From Glycomyces niveus (GTDB lineage Bacteria > Actinomycetota > Actinomycetes > Mycobacteriales > Micromonosporaceae): DNA of 64,000 bases. Below, one piece after another: positions 9,733-18,592 of the stretch (position 1 is its first letter; the number at the start of each line of letters is the position of its first letter). The notes below the pieces were generated by a model. It was given only the letters and a program-made list of their open reading frames with translations, did not search any database and was not told the origin of the DNA. The stretch is from the NCBI RefSeq assembly GCF_017592475.1, contig NZ_JAGFNP010000015.1, forward strand, positions 93,810-157,809. The letters are read 5' to 3'. Both the position numbers and the translations under genes were made by a program.

Positions 9733-10007
9733 ACCCCGAACGCATCGTCCTGGGCCGCTTCACCCTCGAACACCGCCGCATCGAGGTCTACCAGCTCTCC
9801 GGAGGCTCCACCACCTCCGTCCGCCTGCGCCGCGTCGCACCCGAACCCGCCGTCGACCTCGGCTACATCAACCGGATCGGCTCCCCGTTCGCCCGGCTCC
9901 ACCTCTACCGCGCCGAATGGGCGCCCGCCTTGCGCCGCAAGGCGAAAGAACACGCCGCCCAAATCTGGGCCCACGCCGCCCGCCACGAAGCGGAGGTCGA
10001 AGGATGA
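9729..10007 (+). CDS. Small hypothetical protein
   Basis: 92 residues, starting MNPERIVLGRFTLEHRRIEV, with an ATG overlapping the previous stop (ATGA) and a stop overlapping the next start (ATGA). It appears to be a mixed strand/helix protein with an Arg/Ala-rich C-terminal helix. No known motif is recognised. Tight coupling on both sides shows it is translated with its neighbours. Confidence 0.55.
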   Translation: MNPERIVLGRFTLEHRRIEVYQLSGGSTTSVRLRRVAPEPAVDLGYINRIGSPFARLHLYRAEWAPALRRKAKEHAAQIWAHAARHEAEVEG

Positions 10008-10300
10008 CCCTCCACTTCATCGACCGCCTCCCGATGATCGGGACCGCCGACATCGACGGCCTCACCCTCACCTACGCCTGGGTCTGGCACCAGCCATGCC
10101 TGCGCATCACCTTCAACGGCCCCGACAACACCCTCCTCGGCCACGTCACCCACTTGGACGGCCTCCCACGCCTCGCCGCCGCCCCCACCGGGATGCCCTG
10201 GCTCAACCAGGCCGCACCCGCCCGCGCCGCCGCCGTCCTCGACCACGCCATCGACATCTGGCGCCGAAAGGAGGACATGTTCAGAACCTGCAACGGCTGA
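10004..10300 (+). CDS. Small hypothetical protein
   Basis: 98 residues starting MTLHFIDRLPMIGTADIDGL, the last of three overlapping small genes. It converges on the HerA-like ATPase gene, whose stop lies only 12 bases beyond. There is no membrane segment or known motif. Its strand-rich first half and helical end suggest a compact soluble protein. Function unknown. Confidence 0.55.
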   Translation: MTLHFIDRLPMIGTADIDGLTLTYAWVWHQPCLRITFNGPDNTLLGHVTHLDGLPRLAAAPTGMPWLNQAAPARAAAVLDHAIDIWRRKEDMFRTCNG

Positions 10301-10312
10301 CCCGGAGCGCCC

Positions 10313-13300
10313 TCAGCCCCGCGCCCTCCGCAGCACCTCCTCCTCCGCGAGTGCGGTGCCCGGATGGAAGCTCAGGCACATCGGCACCGCGGTCTTGCGG
10401 AACGGCACGCCCTCACTGGCCACATAGAACTGACCGGCCTTCAGCAGGGCGATATCCGGCACGGCGCCGGACCTCGCCCGGGCGAGCTCGCGAACCGCCT
10501 CGATGTGCGCGACGGTGTTGAGGAAGCCGTAGAACTGGGTGGCGCAGTTGCCGACGAGGTTCGGGTGGATGCCACGCGGCGACTGCGTCGCGAAGACCAG
10601 TCCGAGTCCGTACTTCCTGGCCTGCGAAGCCAGGGCGACCGTGGAATGGGTGCACGGCGTGGACCGGCCCGACGGGGCGAACGTCTGGGCTTCGTCCATC
10701 ACATACAGGCCCTGCAACGGCCGGTCCCCGGCCGGATTGCGCTTCACCCAGGAGAACAGGGCCATCTGCAGTTGGTTGACGAAGCCCTGGCGGTCCTGCT
10801 CCTCCGGGAGACCGATGAAGTTGACCACCGAGATGCGGGCGCGCTTGCCGGGGGACGGAGTCAGCAGCGCCGCCGGGTCGAGCGGCTCGCCGTCGCCGCC
10901 GAACAGCGGGTCGTTCTCGCGCACCGCTTCCAGGGTCTGCGCCATGTCGTGGGCGAGCGCCGGGGCCTTCGCGATGGCGCTGGCATCGGCGGGGAAGTCG
11001 TTCAGCAGCCGCAGGTAGTCCTTGATGTCCCCGGTCGGGGTGCGATCGACGAACACCCGGAGCGCCGCCCGGAGCACCGCACGGCACTGTTCGTCCTTGC
11101 TTGTGCTGCCAGCGACTTTTGCGCGGGGTGCCATGACGGCGACCGCTGAGTCGACGGCGAGGCGGAACTCGTCGGGGTCGTCCGCCAGTGCGGTGAAGTC
11201 GGGGAGCGGGCGGAACGAGAGGGGGCGCCCGGTCTGCCGGCCGGGCGTCCACACCACGACCTCGGTCGCTTCGAGGAAGCGTTCGGCCATCGCGGCGTCA
11301 CCGTCGTGCCAACTGGGAGGAGGTTCCGGCCAGGGGTCCGCCAAGCGGGCGAGGTCGTTGTTGGGGTCGAGCACGATCACCGAGATGCCTCTGAGGGCGC
11401 ACTGCTCGATGAGCCGGCGCAGCTTCGCGGTCTTGCCCGACCCCGAACCGGCGAACACCGCGGTGTGCTTGGCGAGCGCGCTGACCCCGATCGCGATCGG
11501 GGCCGAGGATTCGGCGTCGAGTCCCAGCAGGAGGGGGGTTTGATGGCTCGGCGGGGCGGGCCCCTCGTCTCCGGACTTCGCGCGCCCGCTCTGCTTCGGC
11601 ACGAGCACGGCGCGGACCACTGCGGTCGCGGAGGCCGGCTTGCGGGCCCGAAGCCAGGCGTCGAAGTCGCGATCGCCCTCTTTCCTCATGTCCTGCAAGG
11701 CGGCGAAGATGCGCAGCTCCTTCAAGAGATCGGCGGTGAGGATCCTGCCGCCGTTGCGGCGGAACGTTCGCTCGGTGGCGACGAACGTCGGCGTCCGGCT
11801 CCACTTCTGCGGGCGCAGCAGGACGGCGTTGCGGGGCCCGTTCTGGAAGGTGAGCTCGGCGTCGCCGGCGAGCTTGCGGGCGCGGCTCTGGATCGACTTC
11901 CAGTGGCTTGAGGTCACCGTGCGGACGGTGAGCTTCTCGACGGTCTCGCTGGTCTCGTCGATCTCGCGGACGAGTCGCACATGCCAGCCGAGGTAGTCGC
12001 TGGAGCCGGGTCTGAAGTGCTCGTTCTTGACCACCTGCCAGTCGTGCTCGGCCCCGGTCTCGATGAGCGCGCAGGTGAAGGCCGTGAAGAGCAGATCGGG
12101 GACGGCGGAGTCCTCGCCGGTCCTGTTGAAGACGTGGTCGACGGTTGCGGTGCCGAGCAGTTCCTTGTATCGGGCGTCGAGCGACGCCAGCGCGTCCGGC
12201 TCGATCGGCTGCGGAGGCGTGATCGGCCTGCCGGTCGCCTCGAAGGTCCCCAGCTCGGCGACCGCTTCCGAGTTGAGGCACTCCTCGACATGGTCGCGGA
12301 TGCGCTGTAGAAGGATCCGCGGGCGGAATTGGCCCGGGGTCTCTTCGAACGCCTCCGGCTTGATCGGCCAGGTGGGGTAGGGGGCCTGGAAGTCGATCTG
12401 CTCGAACGCGATCCGGAGGCGCTCGGCCGCCAGGTCCCGTGCGGCCTCGGCGGAAGGCAAGTCCTTGAACGTGACCTTCGGGTGGAATCGGTCCTTCGCG
12501 GTTCCGGAGGCCCAGATGTCGAATCGTTCCCAGGCGAGGGGCTGACAGGCCAGTACGAGCGCGGCCCGGCGGAGTCCTTGCCGCAGGTCCATGAGCCCTT
12601 CGCCAAGGTCGGTGAGGAGGTCTCCCCGCGGCGCGATACCGGCGGACTGCTGTTGCGAAGTGCCGTGGTCCGCCTGCTGCACCAGCTCGTCCACCTGGTC
12701 GACACTCACCAGCATCCCCGCGACCGTGGCGATGAGCTGGGAGACGCCGATCGCGACTCGTTGCGGGTCGGGCTCGGCTGCGCCGAGCCTCCATTCCTTG
12801 CGGAATTCGGCGTCGGAATCTGCGGTGGCACTCAGGTACGCGAGTCCGATGTCCTCGGTGTCAGGGTCCCTCGTGTTCGCGAGTGTGAGAGCGATCGCCG
12901 CGCGGCGCGCGTCCGCGCTGAGATGCTCGTACTTCTGGAGCAGGGCCTGGGTGAATTGATTGGTGTCGAGTGGAGTGAGGTTCTTGCCGTTCATCAGCAA
13001 CTCGCGGCTCTCCGCGGGCAGGTCGGCGGCGGCGGTGAGCTTGTCGAGCAGGAACAGCCGCTGGCTCGGCGCATGCGCGTGCGGTCTCCCGAGCGCATCG
13101 ACGATGCGGAGGCACAGGGTCGGCCAGAAGCCGCGCCCGCGTGAGGGCTCGAAGGCCACGAACACCCCGCCGGACTCCTGGACGTACTGCCTGCCCCAGC
13201 TAAGGGTGTGCGTCTTTCCGGAACCTTTGGGACCCACGATCGGAAGGATCTGAGCGCTGTGCTGCCCGCGCTGCACGACCAAGTCGATGTTTGCGCGCAG

Positions 13301-13435
13301 AACGTCGATGACCTGGCTGTTCACGGCTTCTGAGTGGCCGGGGATCCCGTCCCACAACTGGTCGGTGTTGGGGGTGAGGGTGGAGGAGAGAACGAGCCGC
13401 AGTTCCCGGAGCGCGGCGAGCTGGTCCGTGGTCAC
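10313..13435 (-). CDS. HerA/FtsK-like (DUF87) ATPase with a second N-terminal ATPase domain
   Basis: 1040 residues from a GTG that overlaps the stop of the upstream winged-helix gene (GTGA); this start is preferred over longer readings because the extra upstream residues are low-complexity shadow sequence. Two P-loop modules are visible. The first has Walker A GPKGSGKT at 68-75 and a Walker B-like LVSVDQVDELV. The second has Walker A GSGSGKT near 662-670, Walker B VMDEAQTF near 915, and HerA-type text (ATQSPRGIHPNLVGNCATQF). DUF87/HerA ATPases act as hexameric DNA or RNA pumps and are the ATPase component of several helicase-methylase defence systems. It lies opposite to the helicase genes, converging on the small triad. 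Confidence 0.8.
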   Translation of the reverse strand: MTTDQLAALRELRLVLSSTLTPNTDQLWDGIPGHSEAVNSQVIDVLRANIDLVVQRGQHSAQILPIVGPKGSGKTHTLSWGRQYVQESGGVFVAFEPSRGRGFWPTLCLRIVDALGRPHAHAPSQRLFLLDKLTAAADLPAESRELLMNGKNLTPLDTNQFTQALLQKYEHLSADARRAAIALTLANTRDPDTEDIGLAYLSATADSDAEFRKEWRLGAAEPDPQRVAIGVSQLIATVAGMLVSVDQVDELVQQADHGTSQQQSAGIAPRGDLLTDLGEGLMDLRQGLRRAALVLACQPLAWERFDIWASGTAKDRFHPKVTFKDLPSAEAARDLAAERLRIAFEQIDFQAPYPTWPIKPEAFEETPGQFRPRILLQRIRDHVEECLNSEAVAELGTFEATGRPITPPQPIEPDALASLDARYKELLGTATVDHVFNRTGEDSAVPDLLFTAFTCALIETGAEHDWQVVKNEHFRPGSSDYLGWHVRLVREIDETSETVEKLTVRTVTSSHWKSIQSRARKLAGDAELTFQNGPRNAVLLRPQKWSRTPTFVATERTFRRNGGRILTADLLKELRIFAALQDMRKEGDRDFDAWLRARKPASATAVVRAVLVPKQSGRAKSGDEGPAPPSHQTPLLLGLDAESSAPIAIGVSALAKHTAVFAGSGSGKTAKLRRLIEQCALRGISVIVLDPNNDLARLADPWPEPPPSWHDGDAAMAERFLEATEVVVWTPGRQTGRPLSFRPLPDFTALADDPDEFRLAVDSAVAVMAPRAKVAGSTSKDEQCRAVLRAALRVFVDRTPTGDIKDYLRLLNDFPADASAIAKAPALAHDMAQTLEAVRENDPLFGGDGEPLDPAALLTPSPGKRARISVVNFIGLPEEQDRQGFVNQLQMALFSWVKRNPAGDRPLQGLYVMDEAQTFAPSGRSTPCTHSTVALASQARKYGLGLVFATQSPRGIHPNLVGNCATQFYGFLNTVAHIEAVRELARARSGAVPDIALLKAGQFYVASEGVPFRKTAVPMCLSFHPGTALAEEEVLRRARG

Positions 13436-14061
13436 AGAGGCCTGCCGATCGCTATGAGGTGGCGGTCCTCGCCTCCGATGCTGATGGCGGCGGCATGGTC
13501 TTCGATGGTGATGCTGCGGCGGTTCTCCTCGGGAATGAGAGTGACGTCCTCGGCGATGTGGAGGTCGTGGATGAGCCGGTCCAGGGAGTCTCGCTCGACA
13601 CCGTCGAGTTTCTGGCGGAGATCGGTGAGAGAGACCCATTCCCCTGGTTTGGAGGCGAGCGCGAAATACGCCGTGCTCAGCCCTTCCTTGGTCGCCGGCT
13701 TGGATTCGGTGGGCGGCGTGAGTTGATCGAAGACATCCAGATTGTTGGCGGACAGTATCTCGGCCAGCCGCTGGAACATGCCCTGGCCGATGCGGTGGCC
13801 TCTGCTCGCGGTCGAGTCGGGGCCGGTCCGAAACGCCGCTCGGCACAGCTCGCGGCCCTCCTCCGTCAATTCGAGATCGAAGGGGGCGTTACCGCTCTTG
13901 CGGCTGCTGGAGATGTATCCGCTCGCTTCGAGAGTGGTTCTCGGTGTGCCCACGATCGTAATTTGATAGCGCTGCTTGAGCTGAGTGTTCGAGGCCGATC
14001 CGCCGAAACTCGCCAAGGCGATGAGTTTATCAAGTTGATCTTGGTTGAGTTCAGATGGCAT
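13432..14061 (-). CDS. Small DNA-binding-like protein coupled to the HerA ATPase
   Basis: 209 residues from ATG (MPSELNQDQLDKLIALASF). A longer frame reaches 14112, but the added residues look non-coding. Helical segments with TQLKQRYQITIVGTPRTTLEASGYI fit a winged-helix arrangement. A second helix-turn-helix-like region lies around the sequence WVSLTDLRQKLDGVERDSLDRLI. The C-terminal beta-rich end may contact the ATPase. The stop overlaps the ATPase GTG by 4 bases. It is transcribed divergently from the CBS-HEPN operon, so it could be a regulator or a loader for the ATPase. The family is not recognised with certainty. Confidence 0.6.
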   Translation of the reverse strand: MPSELNQDQLDKLIALASFGGSASNTQLKQRYQITIVGTPRTTLEASGYISSSRKSGNAPFDLELTEEGRELCRAAFRTGPDSTASRGHRIGQGMFQRLAEILSANNLDVFDQLTPPTESKPATKEGLSTAYFALASKPGEWVSLTDLRQKLDGVERDSLDRLIHDLHIAEDVTLIPEENRRSITIEDHAAAISIGGEDRHLIAIGRPL

Positions 14062-14294
14062 GGGGCGTCCAATGCTCGGAGGAGTGGGGGTACGAGTCAG
14101 TCCGACGGCCACCCATCATACTCAGCCCAGCGGAGTTCCGGAAGTGCCGATTTCGGATCTGATCAAGATCATTTTCATTGGAGCAGAACAGGGGTTGCCC
14201 GATGGCGCACACTGCTTTACAGTGGTGGGTCGAACTTCCTCCCCCATCGAGTCGCGCATGGAGCCCCCTCATGATCCGCCGACAGGTGAAGCGT
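14062..14294. promoter_or_regulatory. Divergent promoter region with GATCT/AGATC inverted repeat
   Basis: This stretch separates the minus-strand winged-helix/ATPase pair from the plus-strand CBS-HEPN operon and must carry both promoters. A GATCT-gatca-AGATC repeat lies at 14156-14170 and is a candidate operator. Exact promoter hexamers are not clear to me. Confidence 0.4.
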
Positions 14295-15371
14295 GTGTCC
14301 TCATTGGATAACGTGGTACGCAATTCCGGACAATCGACCCCTGAGGTCGATCTCGACCCGAAAAAAGGGCCCGAATGGCTCCTCGACCTGGCCCTGGAGC
14401 GCGGGCCGGACCGACCGGTGCGCCTCAAGGTGGAGCACTTGATCGCCTTCTGGCAGGCGGGAATCCTCTCCGTCCCGACGATTCTGCGCATCCTGGAGGA
14501 ACTCGAACGGCGCGGTCTCTCGGTGGAACCCGACCTGCGCGGTCTCGGGCTCTCCGCAGTTGTCGAGATTCGCCGGGCCGGACAAGCCGCTTCTCAGGAC
14601 TCCACGCGGATCGGTTATTGCATCGGCGACGTCCCCGCCGCCAGATCAGGCCTCAACTGCGTGGACTGGGACCAACCGGTGACCGCGATGTTCGACGAGA
14701 TTGCCCGGAGCCGGCGCGACTACGTCGGCGTCACCGACGAAGACGGGCGCCTCATGGGATGCGTGGGCCTGATCGAGGTGACCAGCGCGATGCACGCCTC
14801 TCCCGAGACGCCCGCGGCCCAGGTCGTCGTGCGGCCGCAACTCGACGTGGACGCGTCCGAGATGCTCTTCAATTGGACCGGCGCGATCATCGAGCGCGGG
14901 TTCGTGTGCGTGGTCGACGAGACCGGAGCGGTGACCGGGGCGGTGAACTGCGCGGACGTCACCGCTGAGCACCAGCGCCGCATGAAGCCGCTGTCGCAGA
15001 TCGAGGAGATCGAGGTCCGCCTGCGCAACCTCCTCCCCGACGAGATCGATGTGACCTACCGCAAGGGCCGCAGGGAGTTCACCACGCGGAAGCGCACTGA
15101 CCAACTCACCTTCGGCGACTACGTCACCCTGATCCGCAAGGGCGGAATCTTCCGGGAGCTCGGCCCGAGTTTCCCGGTGGCGCGCTTCGGCGAAGCGGTC
15201 GATCGGGTCCGGGTCATCCGGAACGCTGTCTTCCACCATCGGCCGGGCCGGCCGAATCAGGACGACGAGTCCGAGCTCGAAGCCCTCTTGCGAACCCTCG
15301 AAGTCTTCAGCGGTGTGCTGAACCGGCGCCGCACCGACTCTTCCCCGAACGAGCGGAGGCGGCGCAATTGA
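14295..15371 (+). CDS. CBS-domain protein with C-terminal HEPN-like RNase motif
   Basis: About 358 residues from the GTG at 14295, which has AGGTGAAG just upstream; in-frame starts at 14271 (ATG), 14202 (ATG) and 14178 (TTG) are alternatives. The middle holds two CBS-like repeats (DYVGVTDEDGRLMGCV and GFVCVVDETGAVTGAVNC), modules that bind adenosine nucleotides. The C-terminal helical region contains RVIRNAVFHHRP, which matches the HEPN R-x4-H RNase signature. A nucleotide-sensing RNase effector is inferred. The stop overlaps the TTG start of the CARF-HEPN gene, so both are made together. Confidence 0.7.
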   Translation: MSSLDNVVRNSGQSTPEVDLDPKKGPEWLLDLALERGPDRPVRLKVEHLIAFWQAGILSVPTILRILEELERRGLSVEPDLRGLGLSAVVEIRRAGQAASQDSTRIGYCIGDVPAARSGLNCVDWDQPVTAMFDEIARSRRDYVGVTDEDGRLMGCVGLIEVTSAMHASPETPAAQVVVRPQLDVDASEMLFNWTGAIIERGFVCVVDETGAVTGAVNCADVTAEHQRRMKPLSQIEEIEVRLRNLLPDEIDVTYRKGRREFTTRKRTDQLTFGDYVTLIRKGGIFRELGPSFPVARFGEAVDRVRVIRNAVFHHRPGRPNQDDESELEALLRTLEVFSGVLNRRRTDSSPNERRRRN

Positions 15372-16816
15372 GCCGGGAAATAAAGGCAAAGTACCTGCAA
15401 CTCAAGCAAATCCTGGCCAACGAGGAGATCTACGGGGTAGACAGGACTGCAATGGACCGCGCCCGGCGGTTCCGCATCGAGCAGATCCTGCCCGCGGTCA
15501 TCAAGAACATCAGGGAGACCTGGGTCCAGCCGACCAAAGACCCAGTGGATCTCCTCGTGAGCCTGTCGGGCCATTCTCCCGAAACCACCGTCGTCGCCTT
15601 CGAGATGCTCCGCCCTGAGCGGCTCCTGGTCCTCCAGTCTGAGGCCGCTGAACAGAGCATCGACATGATCATGAAGTACGCGAGTGTGCCCCTTTCCCGG
15701 CTAGAGCCGCGCAGGGTCGATCCCAACGATCCACTCTCGACCTATGTGCACGTCAAGGAAGCGGCCGAACGGATTCGGAAGCGCACCGGGCGCGACGCGA
15801 ACGTCGTCATCGACATCACCGGTGGCAAGAAGATCATGAGCGCCGCCGCCGCTTTGGCTGCCAGCCAACTCGACCTCCAAATGTGCTACATCGACGGCAA
15901 TCGCTACGACTCGTCGCTCCGGCAACCGGTCCCCGGCACCGAGCGCCTAGTCCTCCTTCCCAACCCGACCGAGATCTTCATGGAACGGGAGATGGACAAG
16001 GCCTGCACCCTGCTCGCCTACGGGGACTTCCCCGCCAGCCACCGGCGGTTCGCCGAGATCGCCGAGAAGACCGACCGGTCCTCCCGGGCGCGGTTCGGCA
16101 GGGACCTCGCCCACTGCTACAGCGCCTGGTGCAACTTCGACATCCGGAAGCTCCAAGACCGGGCCGATGCACTTCGCAAGCGGCTCGACGACCCCAGATA
16201 CCAGCCGCCGCAGCAGATCCGTGAAAGGATCGAACTCCAGCTCGGCTTCCTAGCGGCACTCTCCGCCGACCCCGACGGCATCCACGCGACGCTGAACTAC
16301 TTCCTCATCGCCTGCCACTACCGCGGACGAGAACAGCACGAGCTTGCGGCGCAGCTTTACTACCGAACGCTCGAACACCTCCTTGGAAGAAGCCTCAATG
16401 ACAGGGCTGAAGGCTTCCGTTCCGATTCCCCTGACTGGACGCTGCTCAGCGACGACCGTGTCGAACTCGAGCGGCGCTTCCGACAAATCGGCCGGAGGGT
16501 CTACCGGACTGATGACGTTCCGCTGCCCGGCCGGATCGGGATGATGGACGCGGCGCTGCTGCTGCATGCACTCGACGACCCGGTGATGCCCGCGATCGGG
16601 CTGGGCGATGAGCGGTCCATTGCCTCCCTCATGCGGCAGGCCGAGATCCGCAATCGGAGCGTGCTCGCACACGGCTCGCAGAACGTGGACCCGGAGACCA
16701 GTCTCCAGTTCGAGGGCTACGTCTGGGATCGGCTGCTCGGATACTGGTCGCGGCACTCAGACCTTCCGAAACTCGGCGCCTACATAGCATCGCTCCGGTT
16801 CGTCGACCGCATTTGA
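15368..16816 (+). CDS. CARF-HEPN protein, TIGR02710/Csm6-like
   Basis: 482 residues starting at TTG in a TTGA overlap with the CBS-HEPN stop; that coupling decides the start. The N-terminal Rossmann-like domain has SLSGHSPETT at 65-74 and D149-ITGGKK-IMSAAAALAA, the hallmark of the TIGR02710-type CARF domain that binds cyclic oligoadenylate in CRISPR accessory nucleases. The C-terminal helical domain contains A-E-I-R428-N-R430-S-V-L-A-H435-G, a HEPN RNase motif. In type III CRISPR such proteins cut RNA when cOA binds. No Cas10, repeats or spacers are visible, so the signal here must come from elsewhere in the genome or from a non-CRISPR sensor. Partners are the CBS-HEPN and PLD proteins. Confidence 0.8.
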   Translation: MSREIKAKYLQLKQILANEEIYGVDRTAMDRARRFRIEQILPAVIKNIRETWVQPTKDPVDLLVSLSGHSPETTVVAFEMLRPERLLVLQSEAAEQSIDMIMKYASVPLSRLEPRRVDPNDPLSTYVHVKEAAERIRKRTGRDANVVIDITGGKKIMSAAAALAASQLDLQMCYIDGNRYDSSLRQPVPGTERLVLLPNPTEIFMEREMDKACTLLAYGDFPASHRRFAEIAEKTDRSSRARFGRDLAHCYSAWCNFDIRKLQDRADALRKRLDDPRYQPPQQIRERIELQLGFLAALSADPDGIHATLNYFLIACHYRGREQHELAAQLYYRTLEHLLGRSLNDRAEGFRSDSPDWTLLSDDRVELERRFRQIGRRVYRTDDVPLPGRIGMMDAALLLHALDDPVMPAIGLGDERSIASLMRQAEIRNRSVLAHGSQNVDPETSLQFEGYVWDRLLGYWSRHSDLPKLGAYIASLRFVDRI

Positions 16817-16838
16817 ATCCCGAGGCGGAGATGGGAAG

Positions 16839-18299
16839 GTGATGGCGGTGGAGGAGATATTCGACACCAGCGCTCTGCGGGTGCCGGGCAACTACTTCAT
16901 TGTCCGGGCGGACCGGCCGGAACGCACGCCCTTCGAAGGCCCGGCCGAATCCGCCTTCGACGATTACCGGCACAGCCACACATATGTGGCCGGTGGTTCC
17001 ACCACCCGTGATGACCTCCTCGGTTTGATCGAGGATGCGAGGGAGGAGGTCCTCGTCGTCAGCTACCTGATCGGCGACGAGACGTTAAGTCGAGCTCTGG
17101 AGAATGCGGCAGCGCGTTTGGAAGGCCGGGTCAGAGTTCTGGTGGATCTCAAAGGACGCCGGCTCGGCGACGATCCCTTCGAAGCCGCCCAGCGGCGGAG
17201 GTTCGAGAAGCTGGCAGCTTGCGGTGTCGCGATCCGAAGTTATCCCGGTTGCCACGCCAAGTTCGCGATCATCGATGACCGGAGCGCTCTCGTCCACAGC
17301 GCCAATTTCATGTCTAGGGCATTCGACGTCACAGGCGAAAACGGGGTAGTCATCCAAGATCCGGCGGCCCTCGCGGACGTTGCCCGATTCTTCCAGCGGG
17401 TCTGGCGCGGAGCCCTGTGGGAGATGGATTCGACCGGTGCAGGAGCAACGGTGCTGCGCAGTCCTGAGACGGTCCAGTTCCCTACCGGTCCCGGTACTCT
17501 GACTCGTCCGGTCCCCGGCTTGATCTGGACTTTCCACGAAGAGCACTTCATCCTGGACACCGTCATCGAGCTCATCGACTCCGCCGAGCGAGAGTTGCTT
17601 CTGGCGACCTTCAATCTCAGCGGCATGTCAGCCCGGCCGGACCTTCTTCACGACCGTCTTCGCAGAGCGATCGCACGCGGAGTGACAGTGAACCTTCTAT
17701 TGAGAGCCCAGAGCGGATCTGAAGCCGGACATGAAGCCGCGACGCTCCAGGACTTCGGGGTCAATCTCTACCCCTGCTCCCTCAACCACGCGAAAGGCAT
17801 CGTGGCCGACCGGAGGCGAGGTGCGCTGTTCTCAGCGAACCTTGACGCCCGCTACGGACTGGAACGAGATGTCGAGCTCGGCATCCGGCTCGACGGCACT
17901 TCGGCGCTGGGCGACGTGGTCCGCTTCTTCGAGCACTCAATGATCGAGCACGATCGGGTGCTGGTTCGAGACCCCGACTCCCTCACCCTGTCCGAGGGTT
18001 GGAACCTGGGGCCATGGCCGCTCGCGGGGCAAGTGGAAATCACCGCACGAACCTCGGAGTGGGCGAGCTTCTGTGAAACCGAATCCGGTCCGGTGCTCTT
18101 CGAGAGTGGCCAGGACGACCTGCTCCTCTTCGCGGGAGAACGCGCTTGGCGCCTGCGCCGGGGCTCGGGGCATCCAGGCCACTTGCTCGACCGAGCTTCG
18201 GACGAGGACTGCGACGCCATGAGACGCCTGTCCGCCCTGCGCCCGAACGACGCGGGAATCGGAATCTGCACCGCGGTGTTCCATCGAGGATCTCAATAG
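16839..18299 (+). CDS. Phospholipase D-like nuclease with two HKD motifs (DrmC-like context)
   Basis: 486 residues from GTG 16839 (ATG 16842 is equally possible; GGAG lies upstream). Two HxK(x4)D motifs are present: HAKFAIID at residue 139 and HAKGIVAD at 317, each followed by a serine/asparagine-containing SAN segment, so both halves of the catalytic site look intact. PLD-family proteins in defence loci (DrmC of DISARM, DpdK) are thought to be nucleases; a lipid substrate is less likely in this context. A C-terminal 110-residue tail has no recognised domain. It lies 22 bases after the CARF-HEPN gene and closes the operon. Confidence 0.85.
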   Translation: MMAVEEIFDTSALRVPGNYFIVRADRPERTPFEGPAESAFDDYRHSHTYVAGGSTTRDDLLGLIEDAREEVLVVSYLIGDETLSRALENAAARLEGRVRVLVDLKGRRLGDDPFEAAQRRRFEKLAACGVAIRSYPGCHAKFAIIDDRSALVHSANFMSRAFDVTGENGVVIQDPAALADVARFFQRVWRGALWEMDSTGAGATVLRSPETVQFPTGPGTLTRPVPGLIWTFHEEHFILDTVIELIDSAERELLLATFNLSGMSARPDLLHDRLRRAIARGVTVNLLLRAQSGSEAGHEAATLQDFGVNLYPCSLNHAKGIVADRRRGALFSANLDARYGLERDVELGIRLDGTSALGDVVRFFEHSMIEHDRVLVRDPDSLTLSEGWNLGPWPLAGQVEITARTSEWASFCETESGPVLFESGQDDLLLFAGERAWRLRRGSGHPGHLLDRASDEDCDAMRRLSALRPNDAGIGICTAVFHRGSQ

Positions 18300-18592
18300 G
18301 GCAGATCGCGGTTCGGAGCCACGAGTCGAAATCAATCGTGCGGCAGGACAACCAGAGACGACAGCGCCGGGAGCCGCTGCGTATGGGTGATGGACAGGAA
18401 GGCGGCCGAAGCGTCGTCCTGGGAGAAATAGCTGTAGGCCCTGCGTCAACCGCATCCAGTCGGCGGATCGAATCGCGCGCTGCCATAGTCGGCGATCGGG
18501 AATGCTCTCGCGATCGCGTCACAACCGCCGGCTGTTCCCGCAGATGGAAACGAATCAGGCCCGGACCATCTGGTCCGGGCCTTTTGAATCTG
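18300..18592. other. Intergenic region between defence island and tRNA-Trp
   Basis: No gene is supported. It contains a strong terminator hairpin at its right end. The remainder shows frames without recognisable domains and may be the relic junction of an integration at the tRNA 3' end. Confidence 0.45.
18557..18585. terminator. Intrinsic terminator between PLD gene and tRNA-Trp
   Basis: A 12-bp perfect hairpin (AGGCCCGGACCA, tc loop, TGGTCCGGGCCT) is followed on the plus strand by TTT. It can stop transcripts leaving the defence operon and also lies just downstream of the minus-strand tRNA-Trp. Confidence 0.8.

Noticed and set aside
10313..13846. 1177-residue version of the HerA ATPase
   Set aside because: The first 137 residues are Arg/His/Pro shadow sequence of the upstream gene; the GTGA overlap gives a better start.
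14295..16816. Type III CRISPR-Cas locus
   Set aside because: CARF-HEPN is present, but there is no Cas10, Cas7-like protein or regularly spaced repeats anywhere in the window.
692..18299. Calling the locus plain DISARM
   Set aside because: DUF1998 is fused to the helicase rather than a separate DrmB, and the HEPN genes and RelE-UvrD are not part of DISARM; only the PLD protein is DrmC-like.
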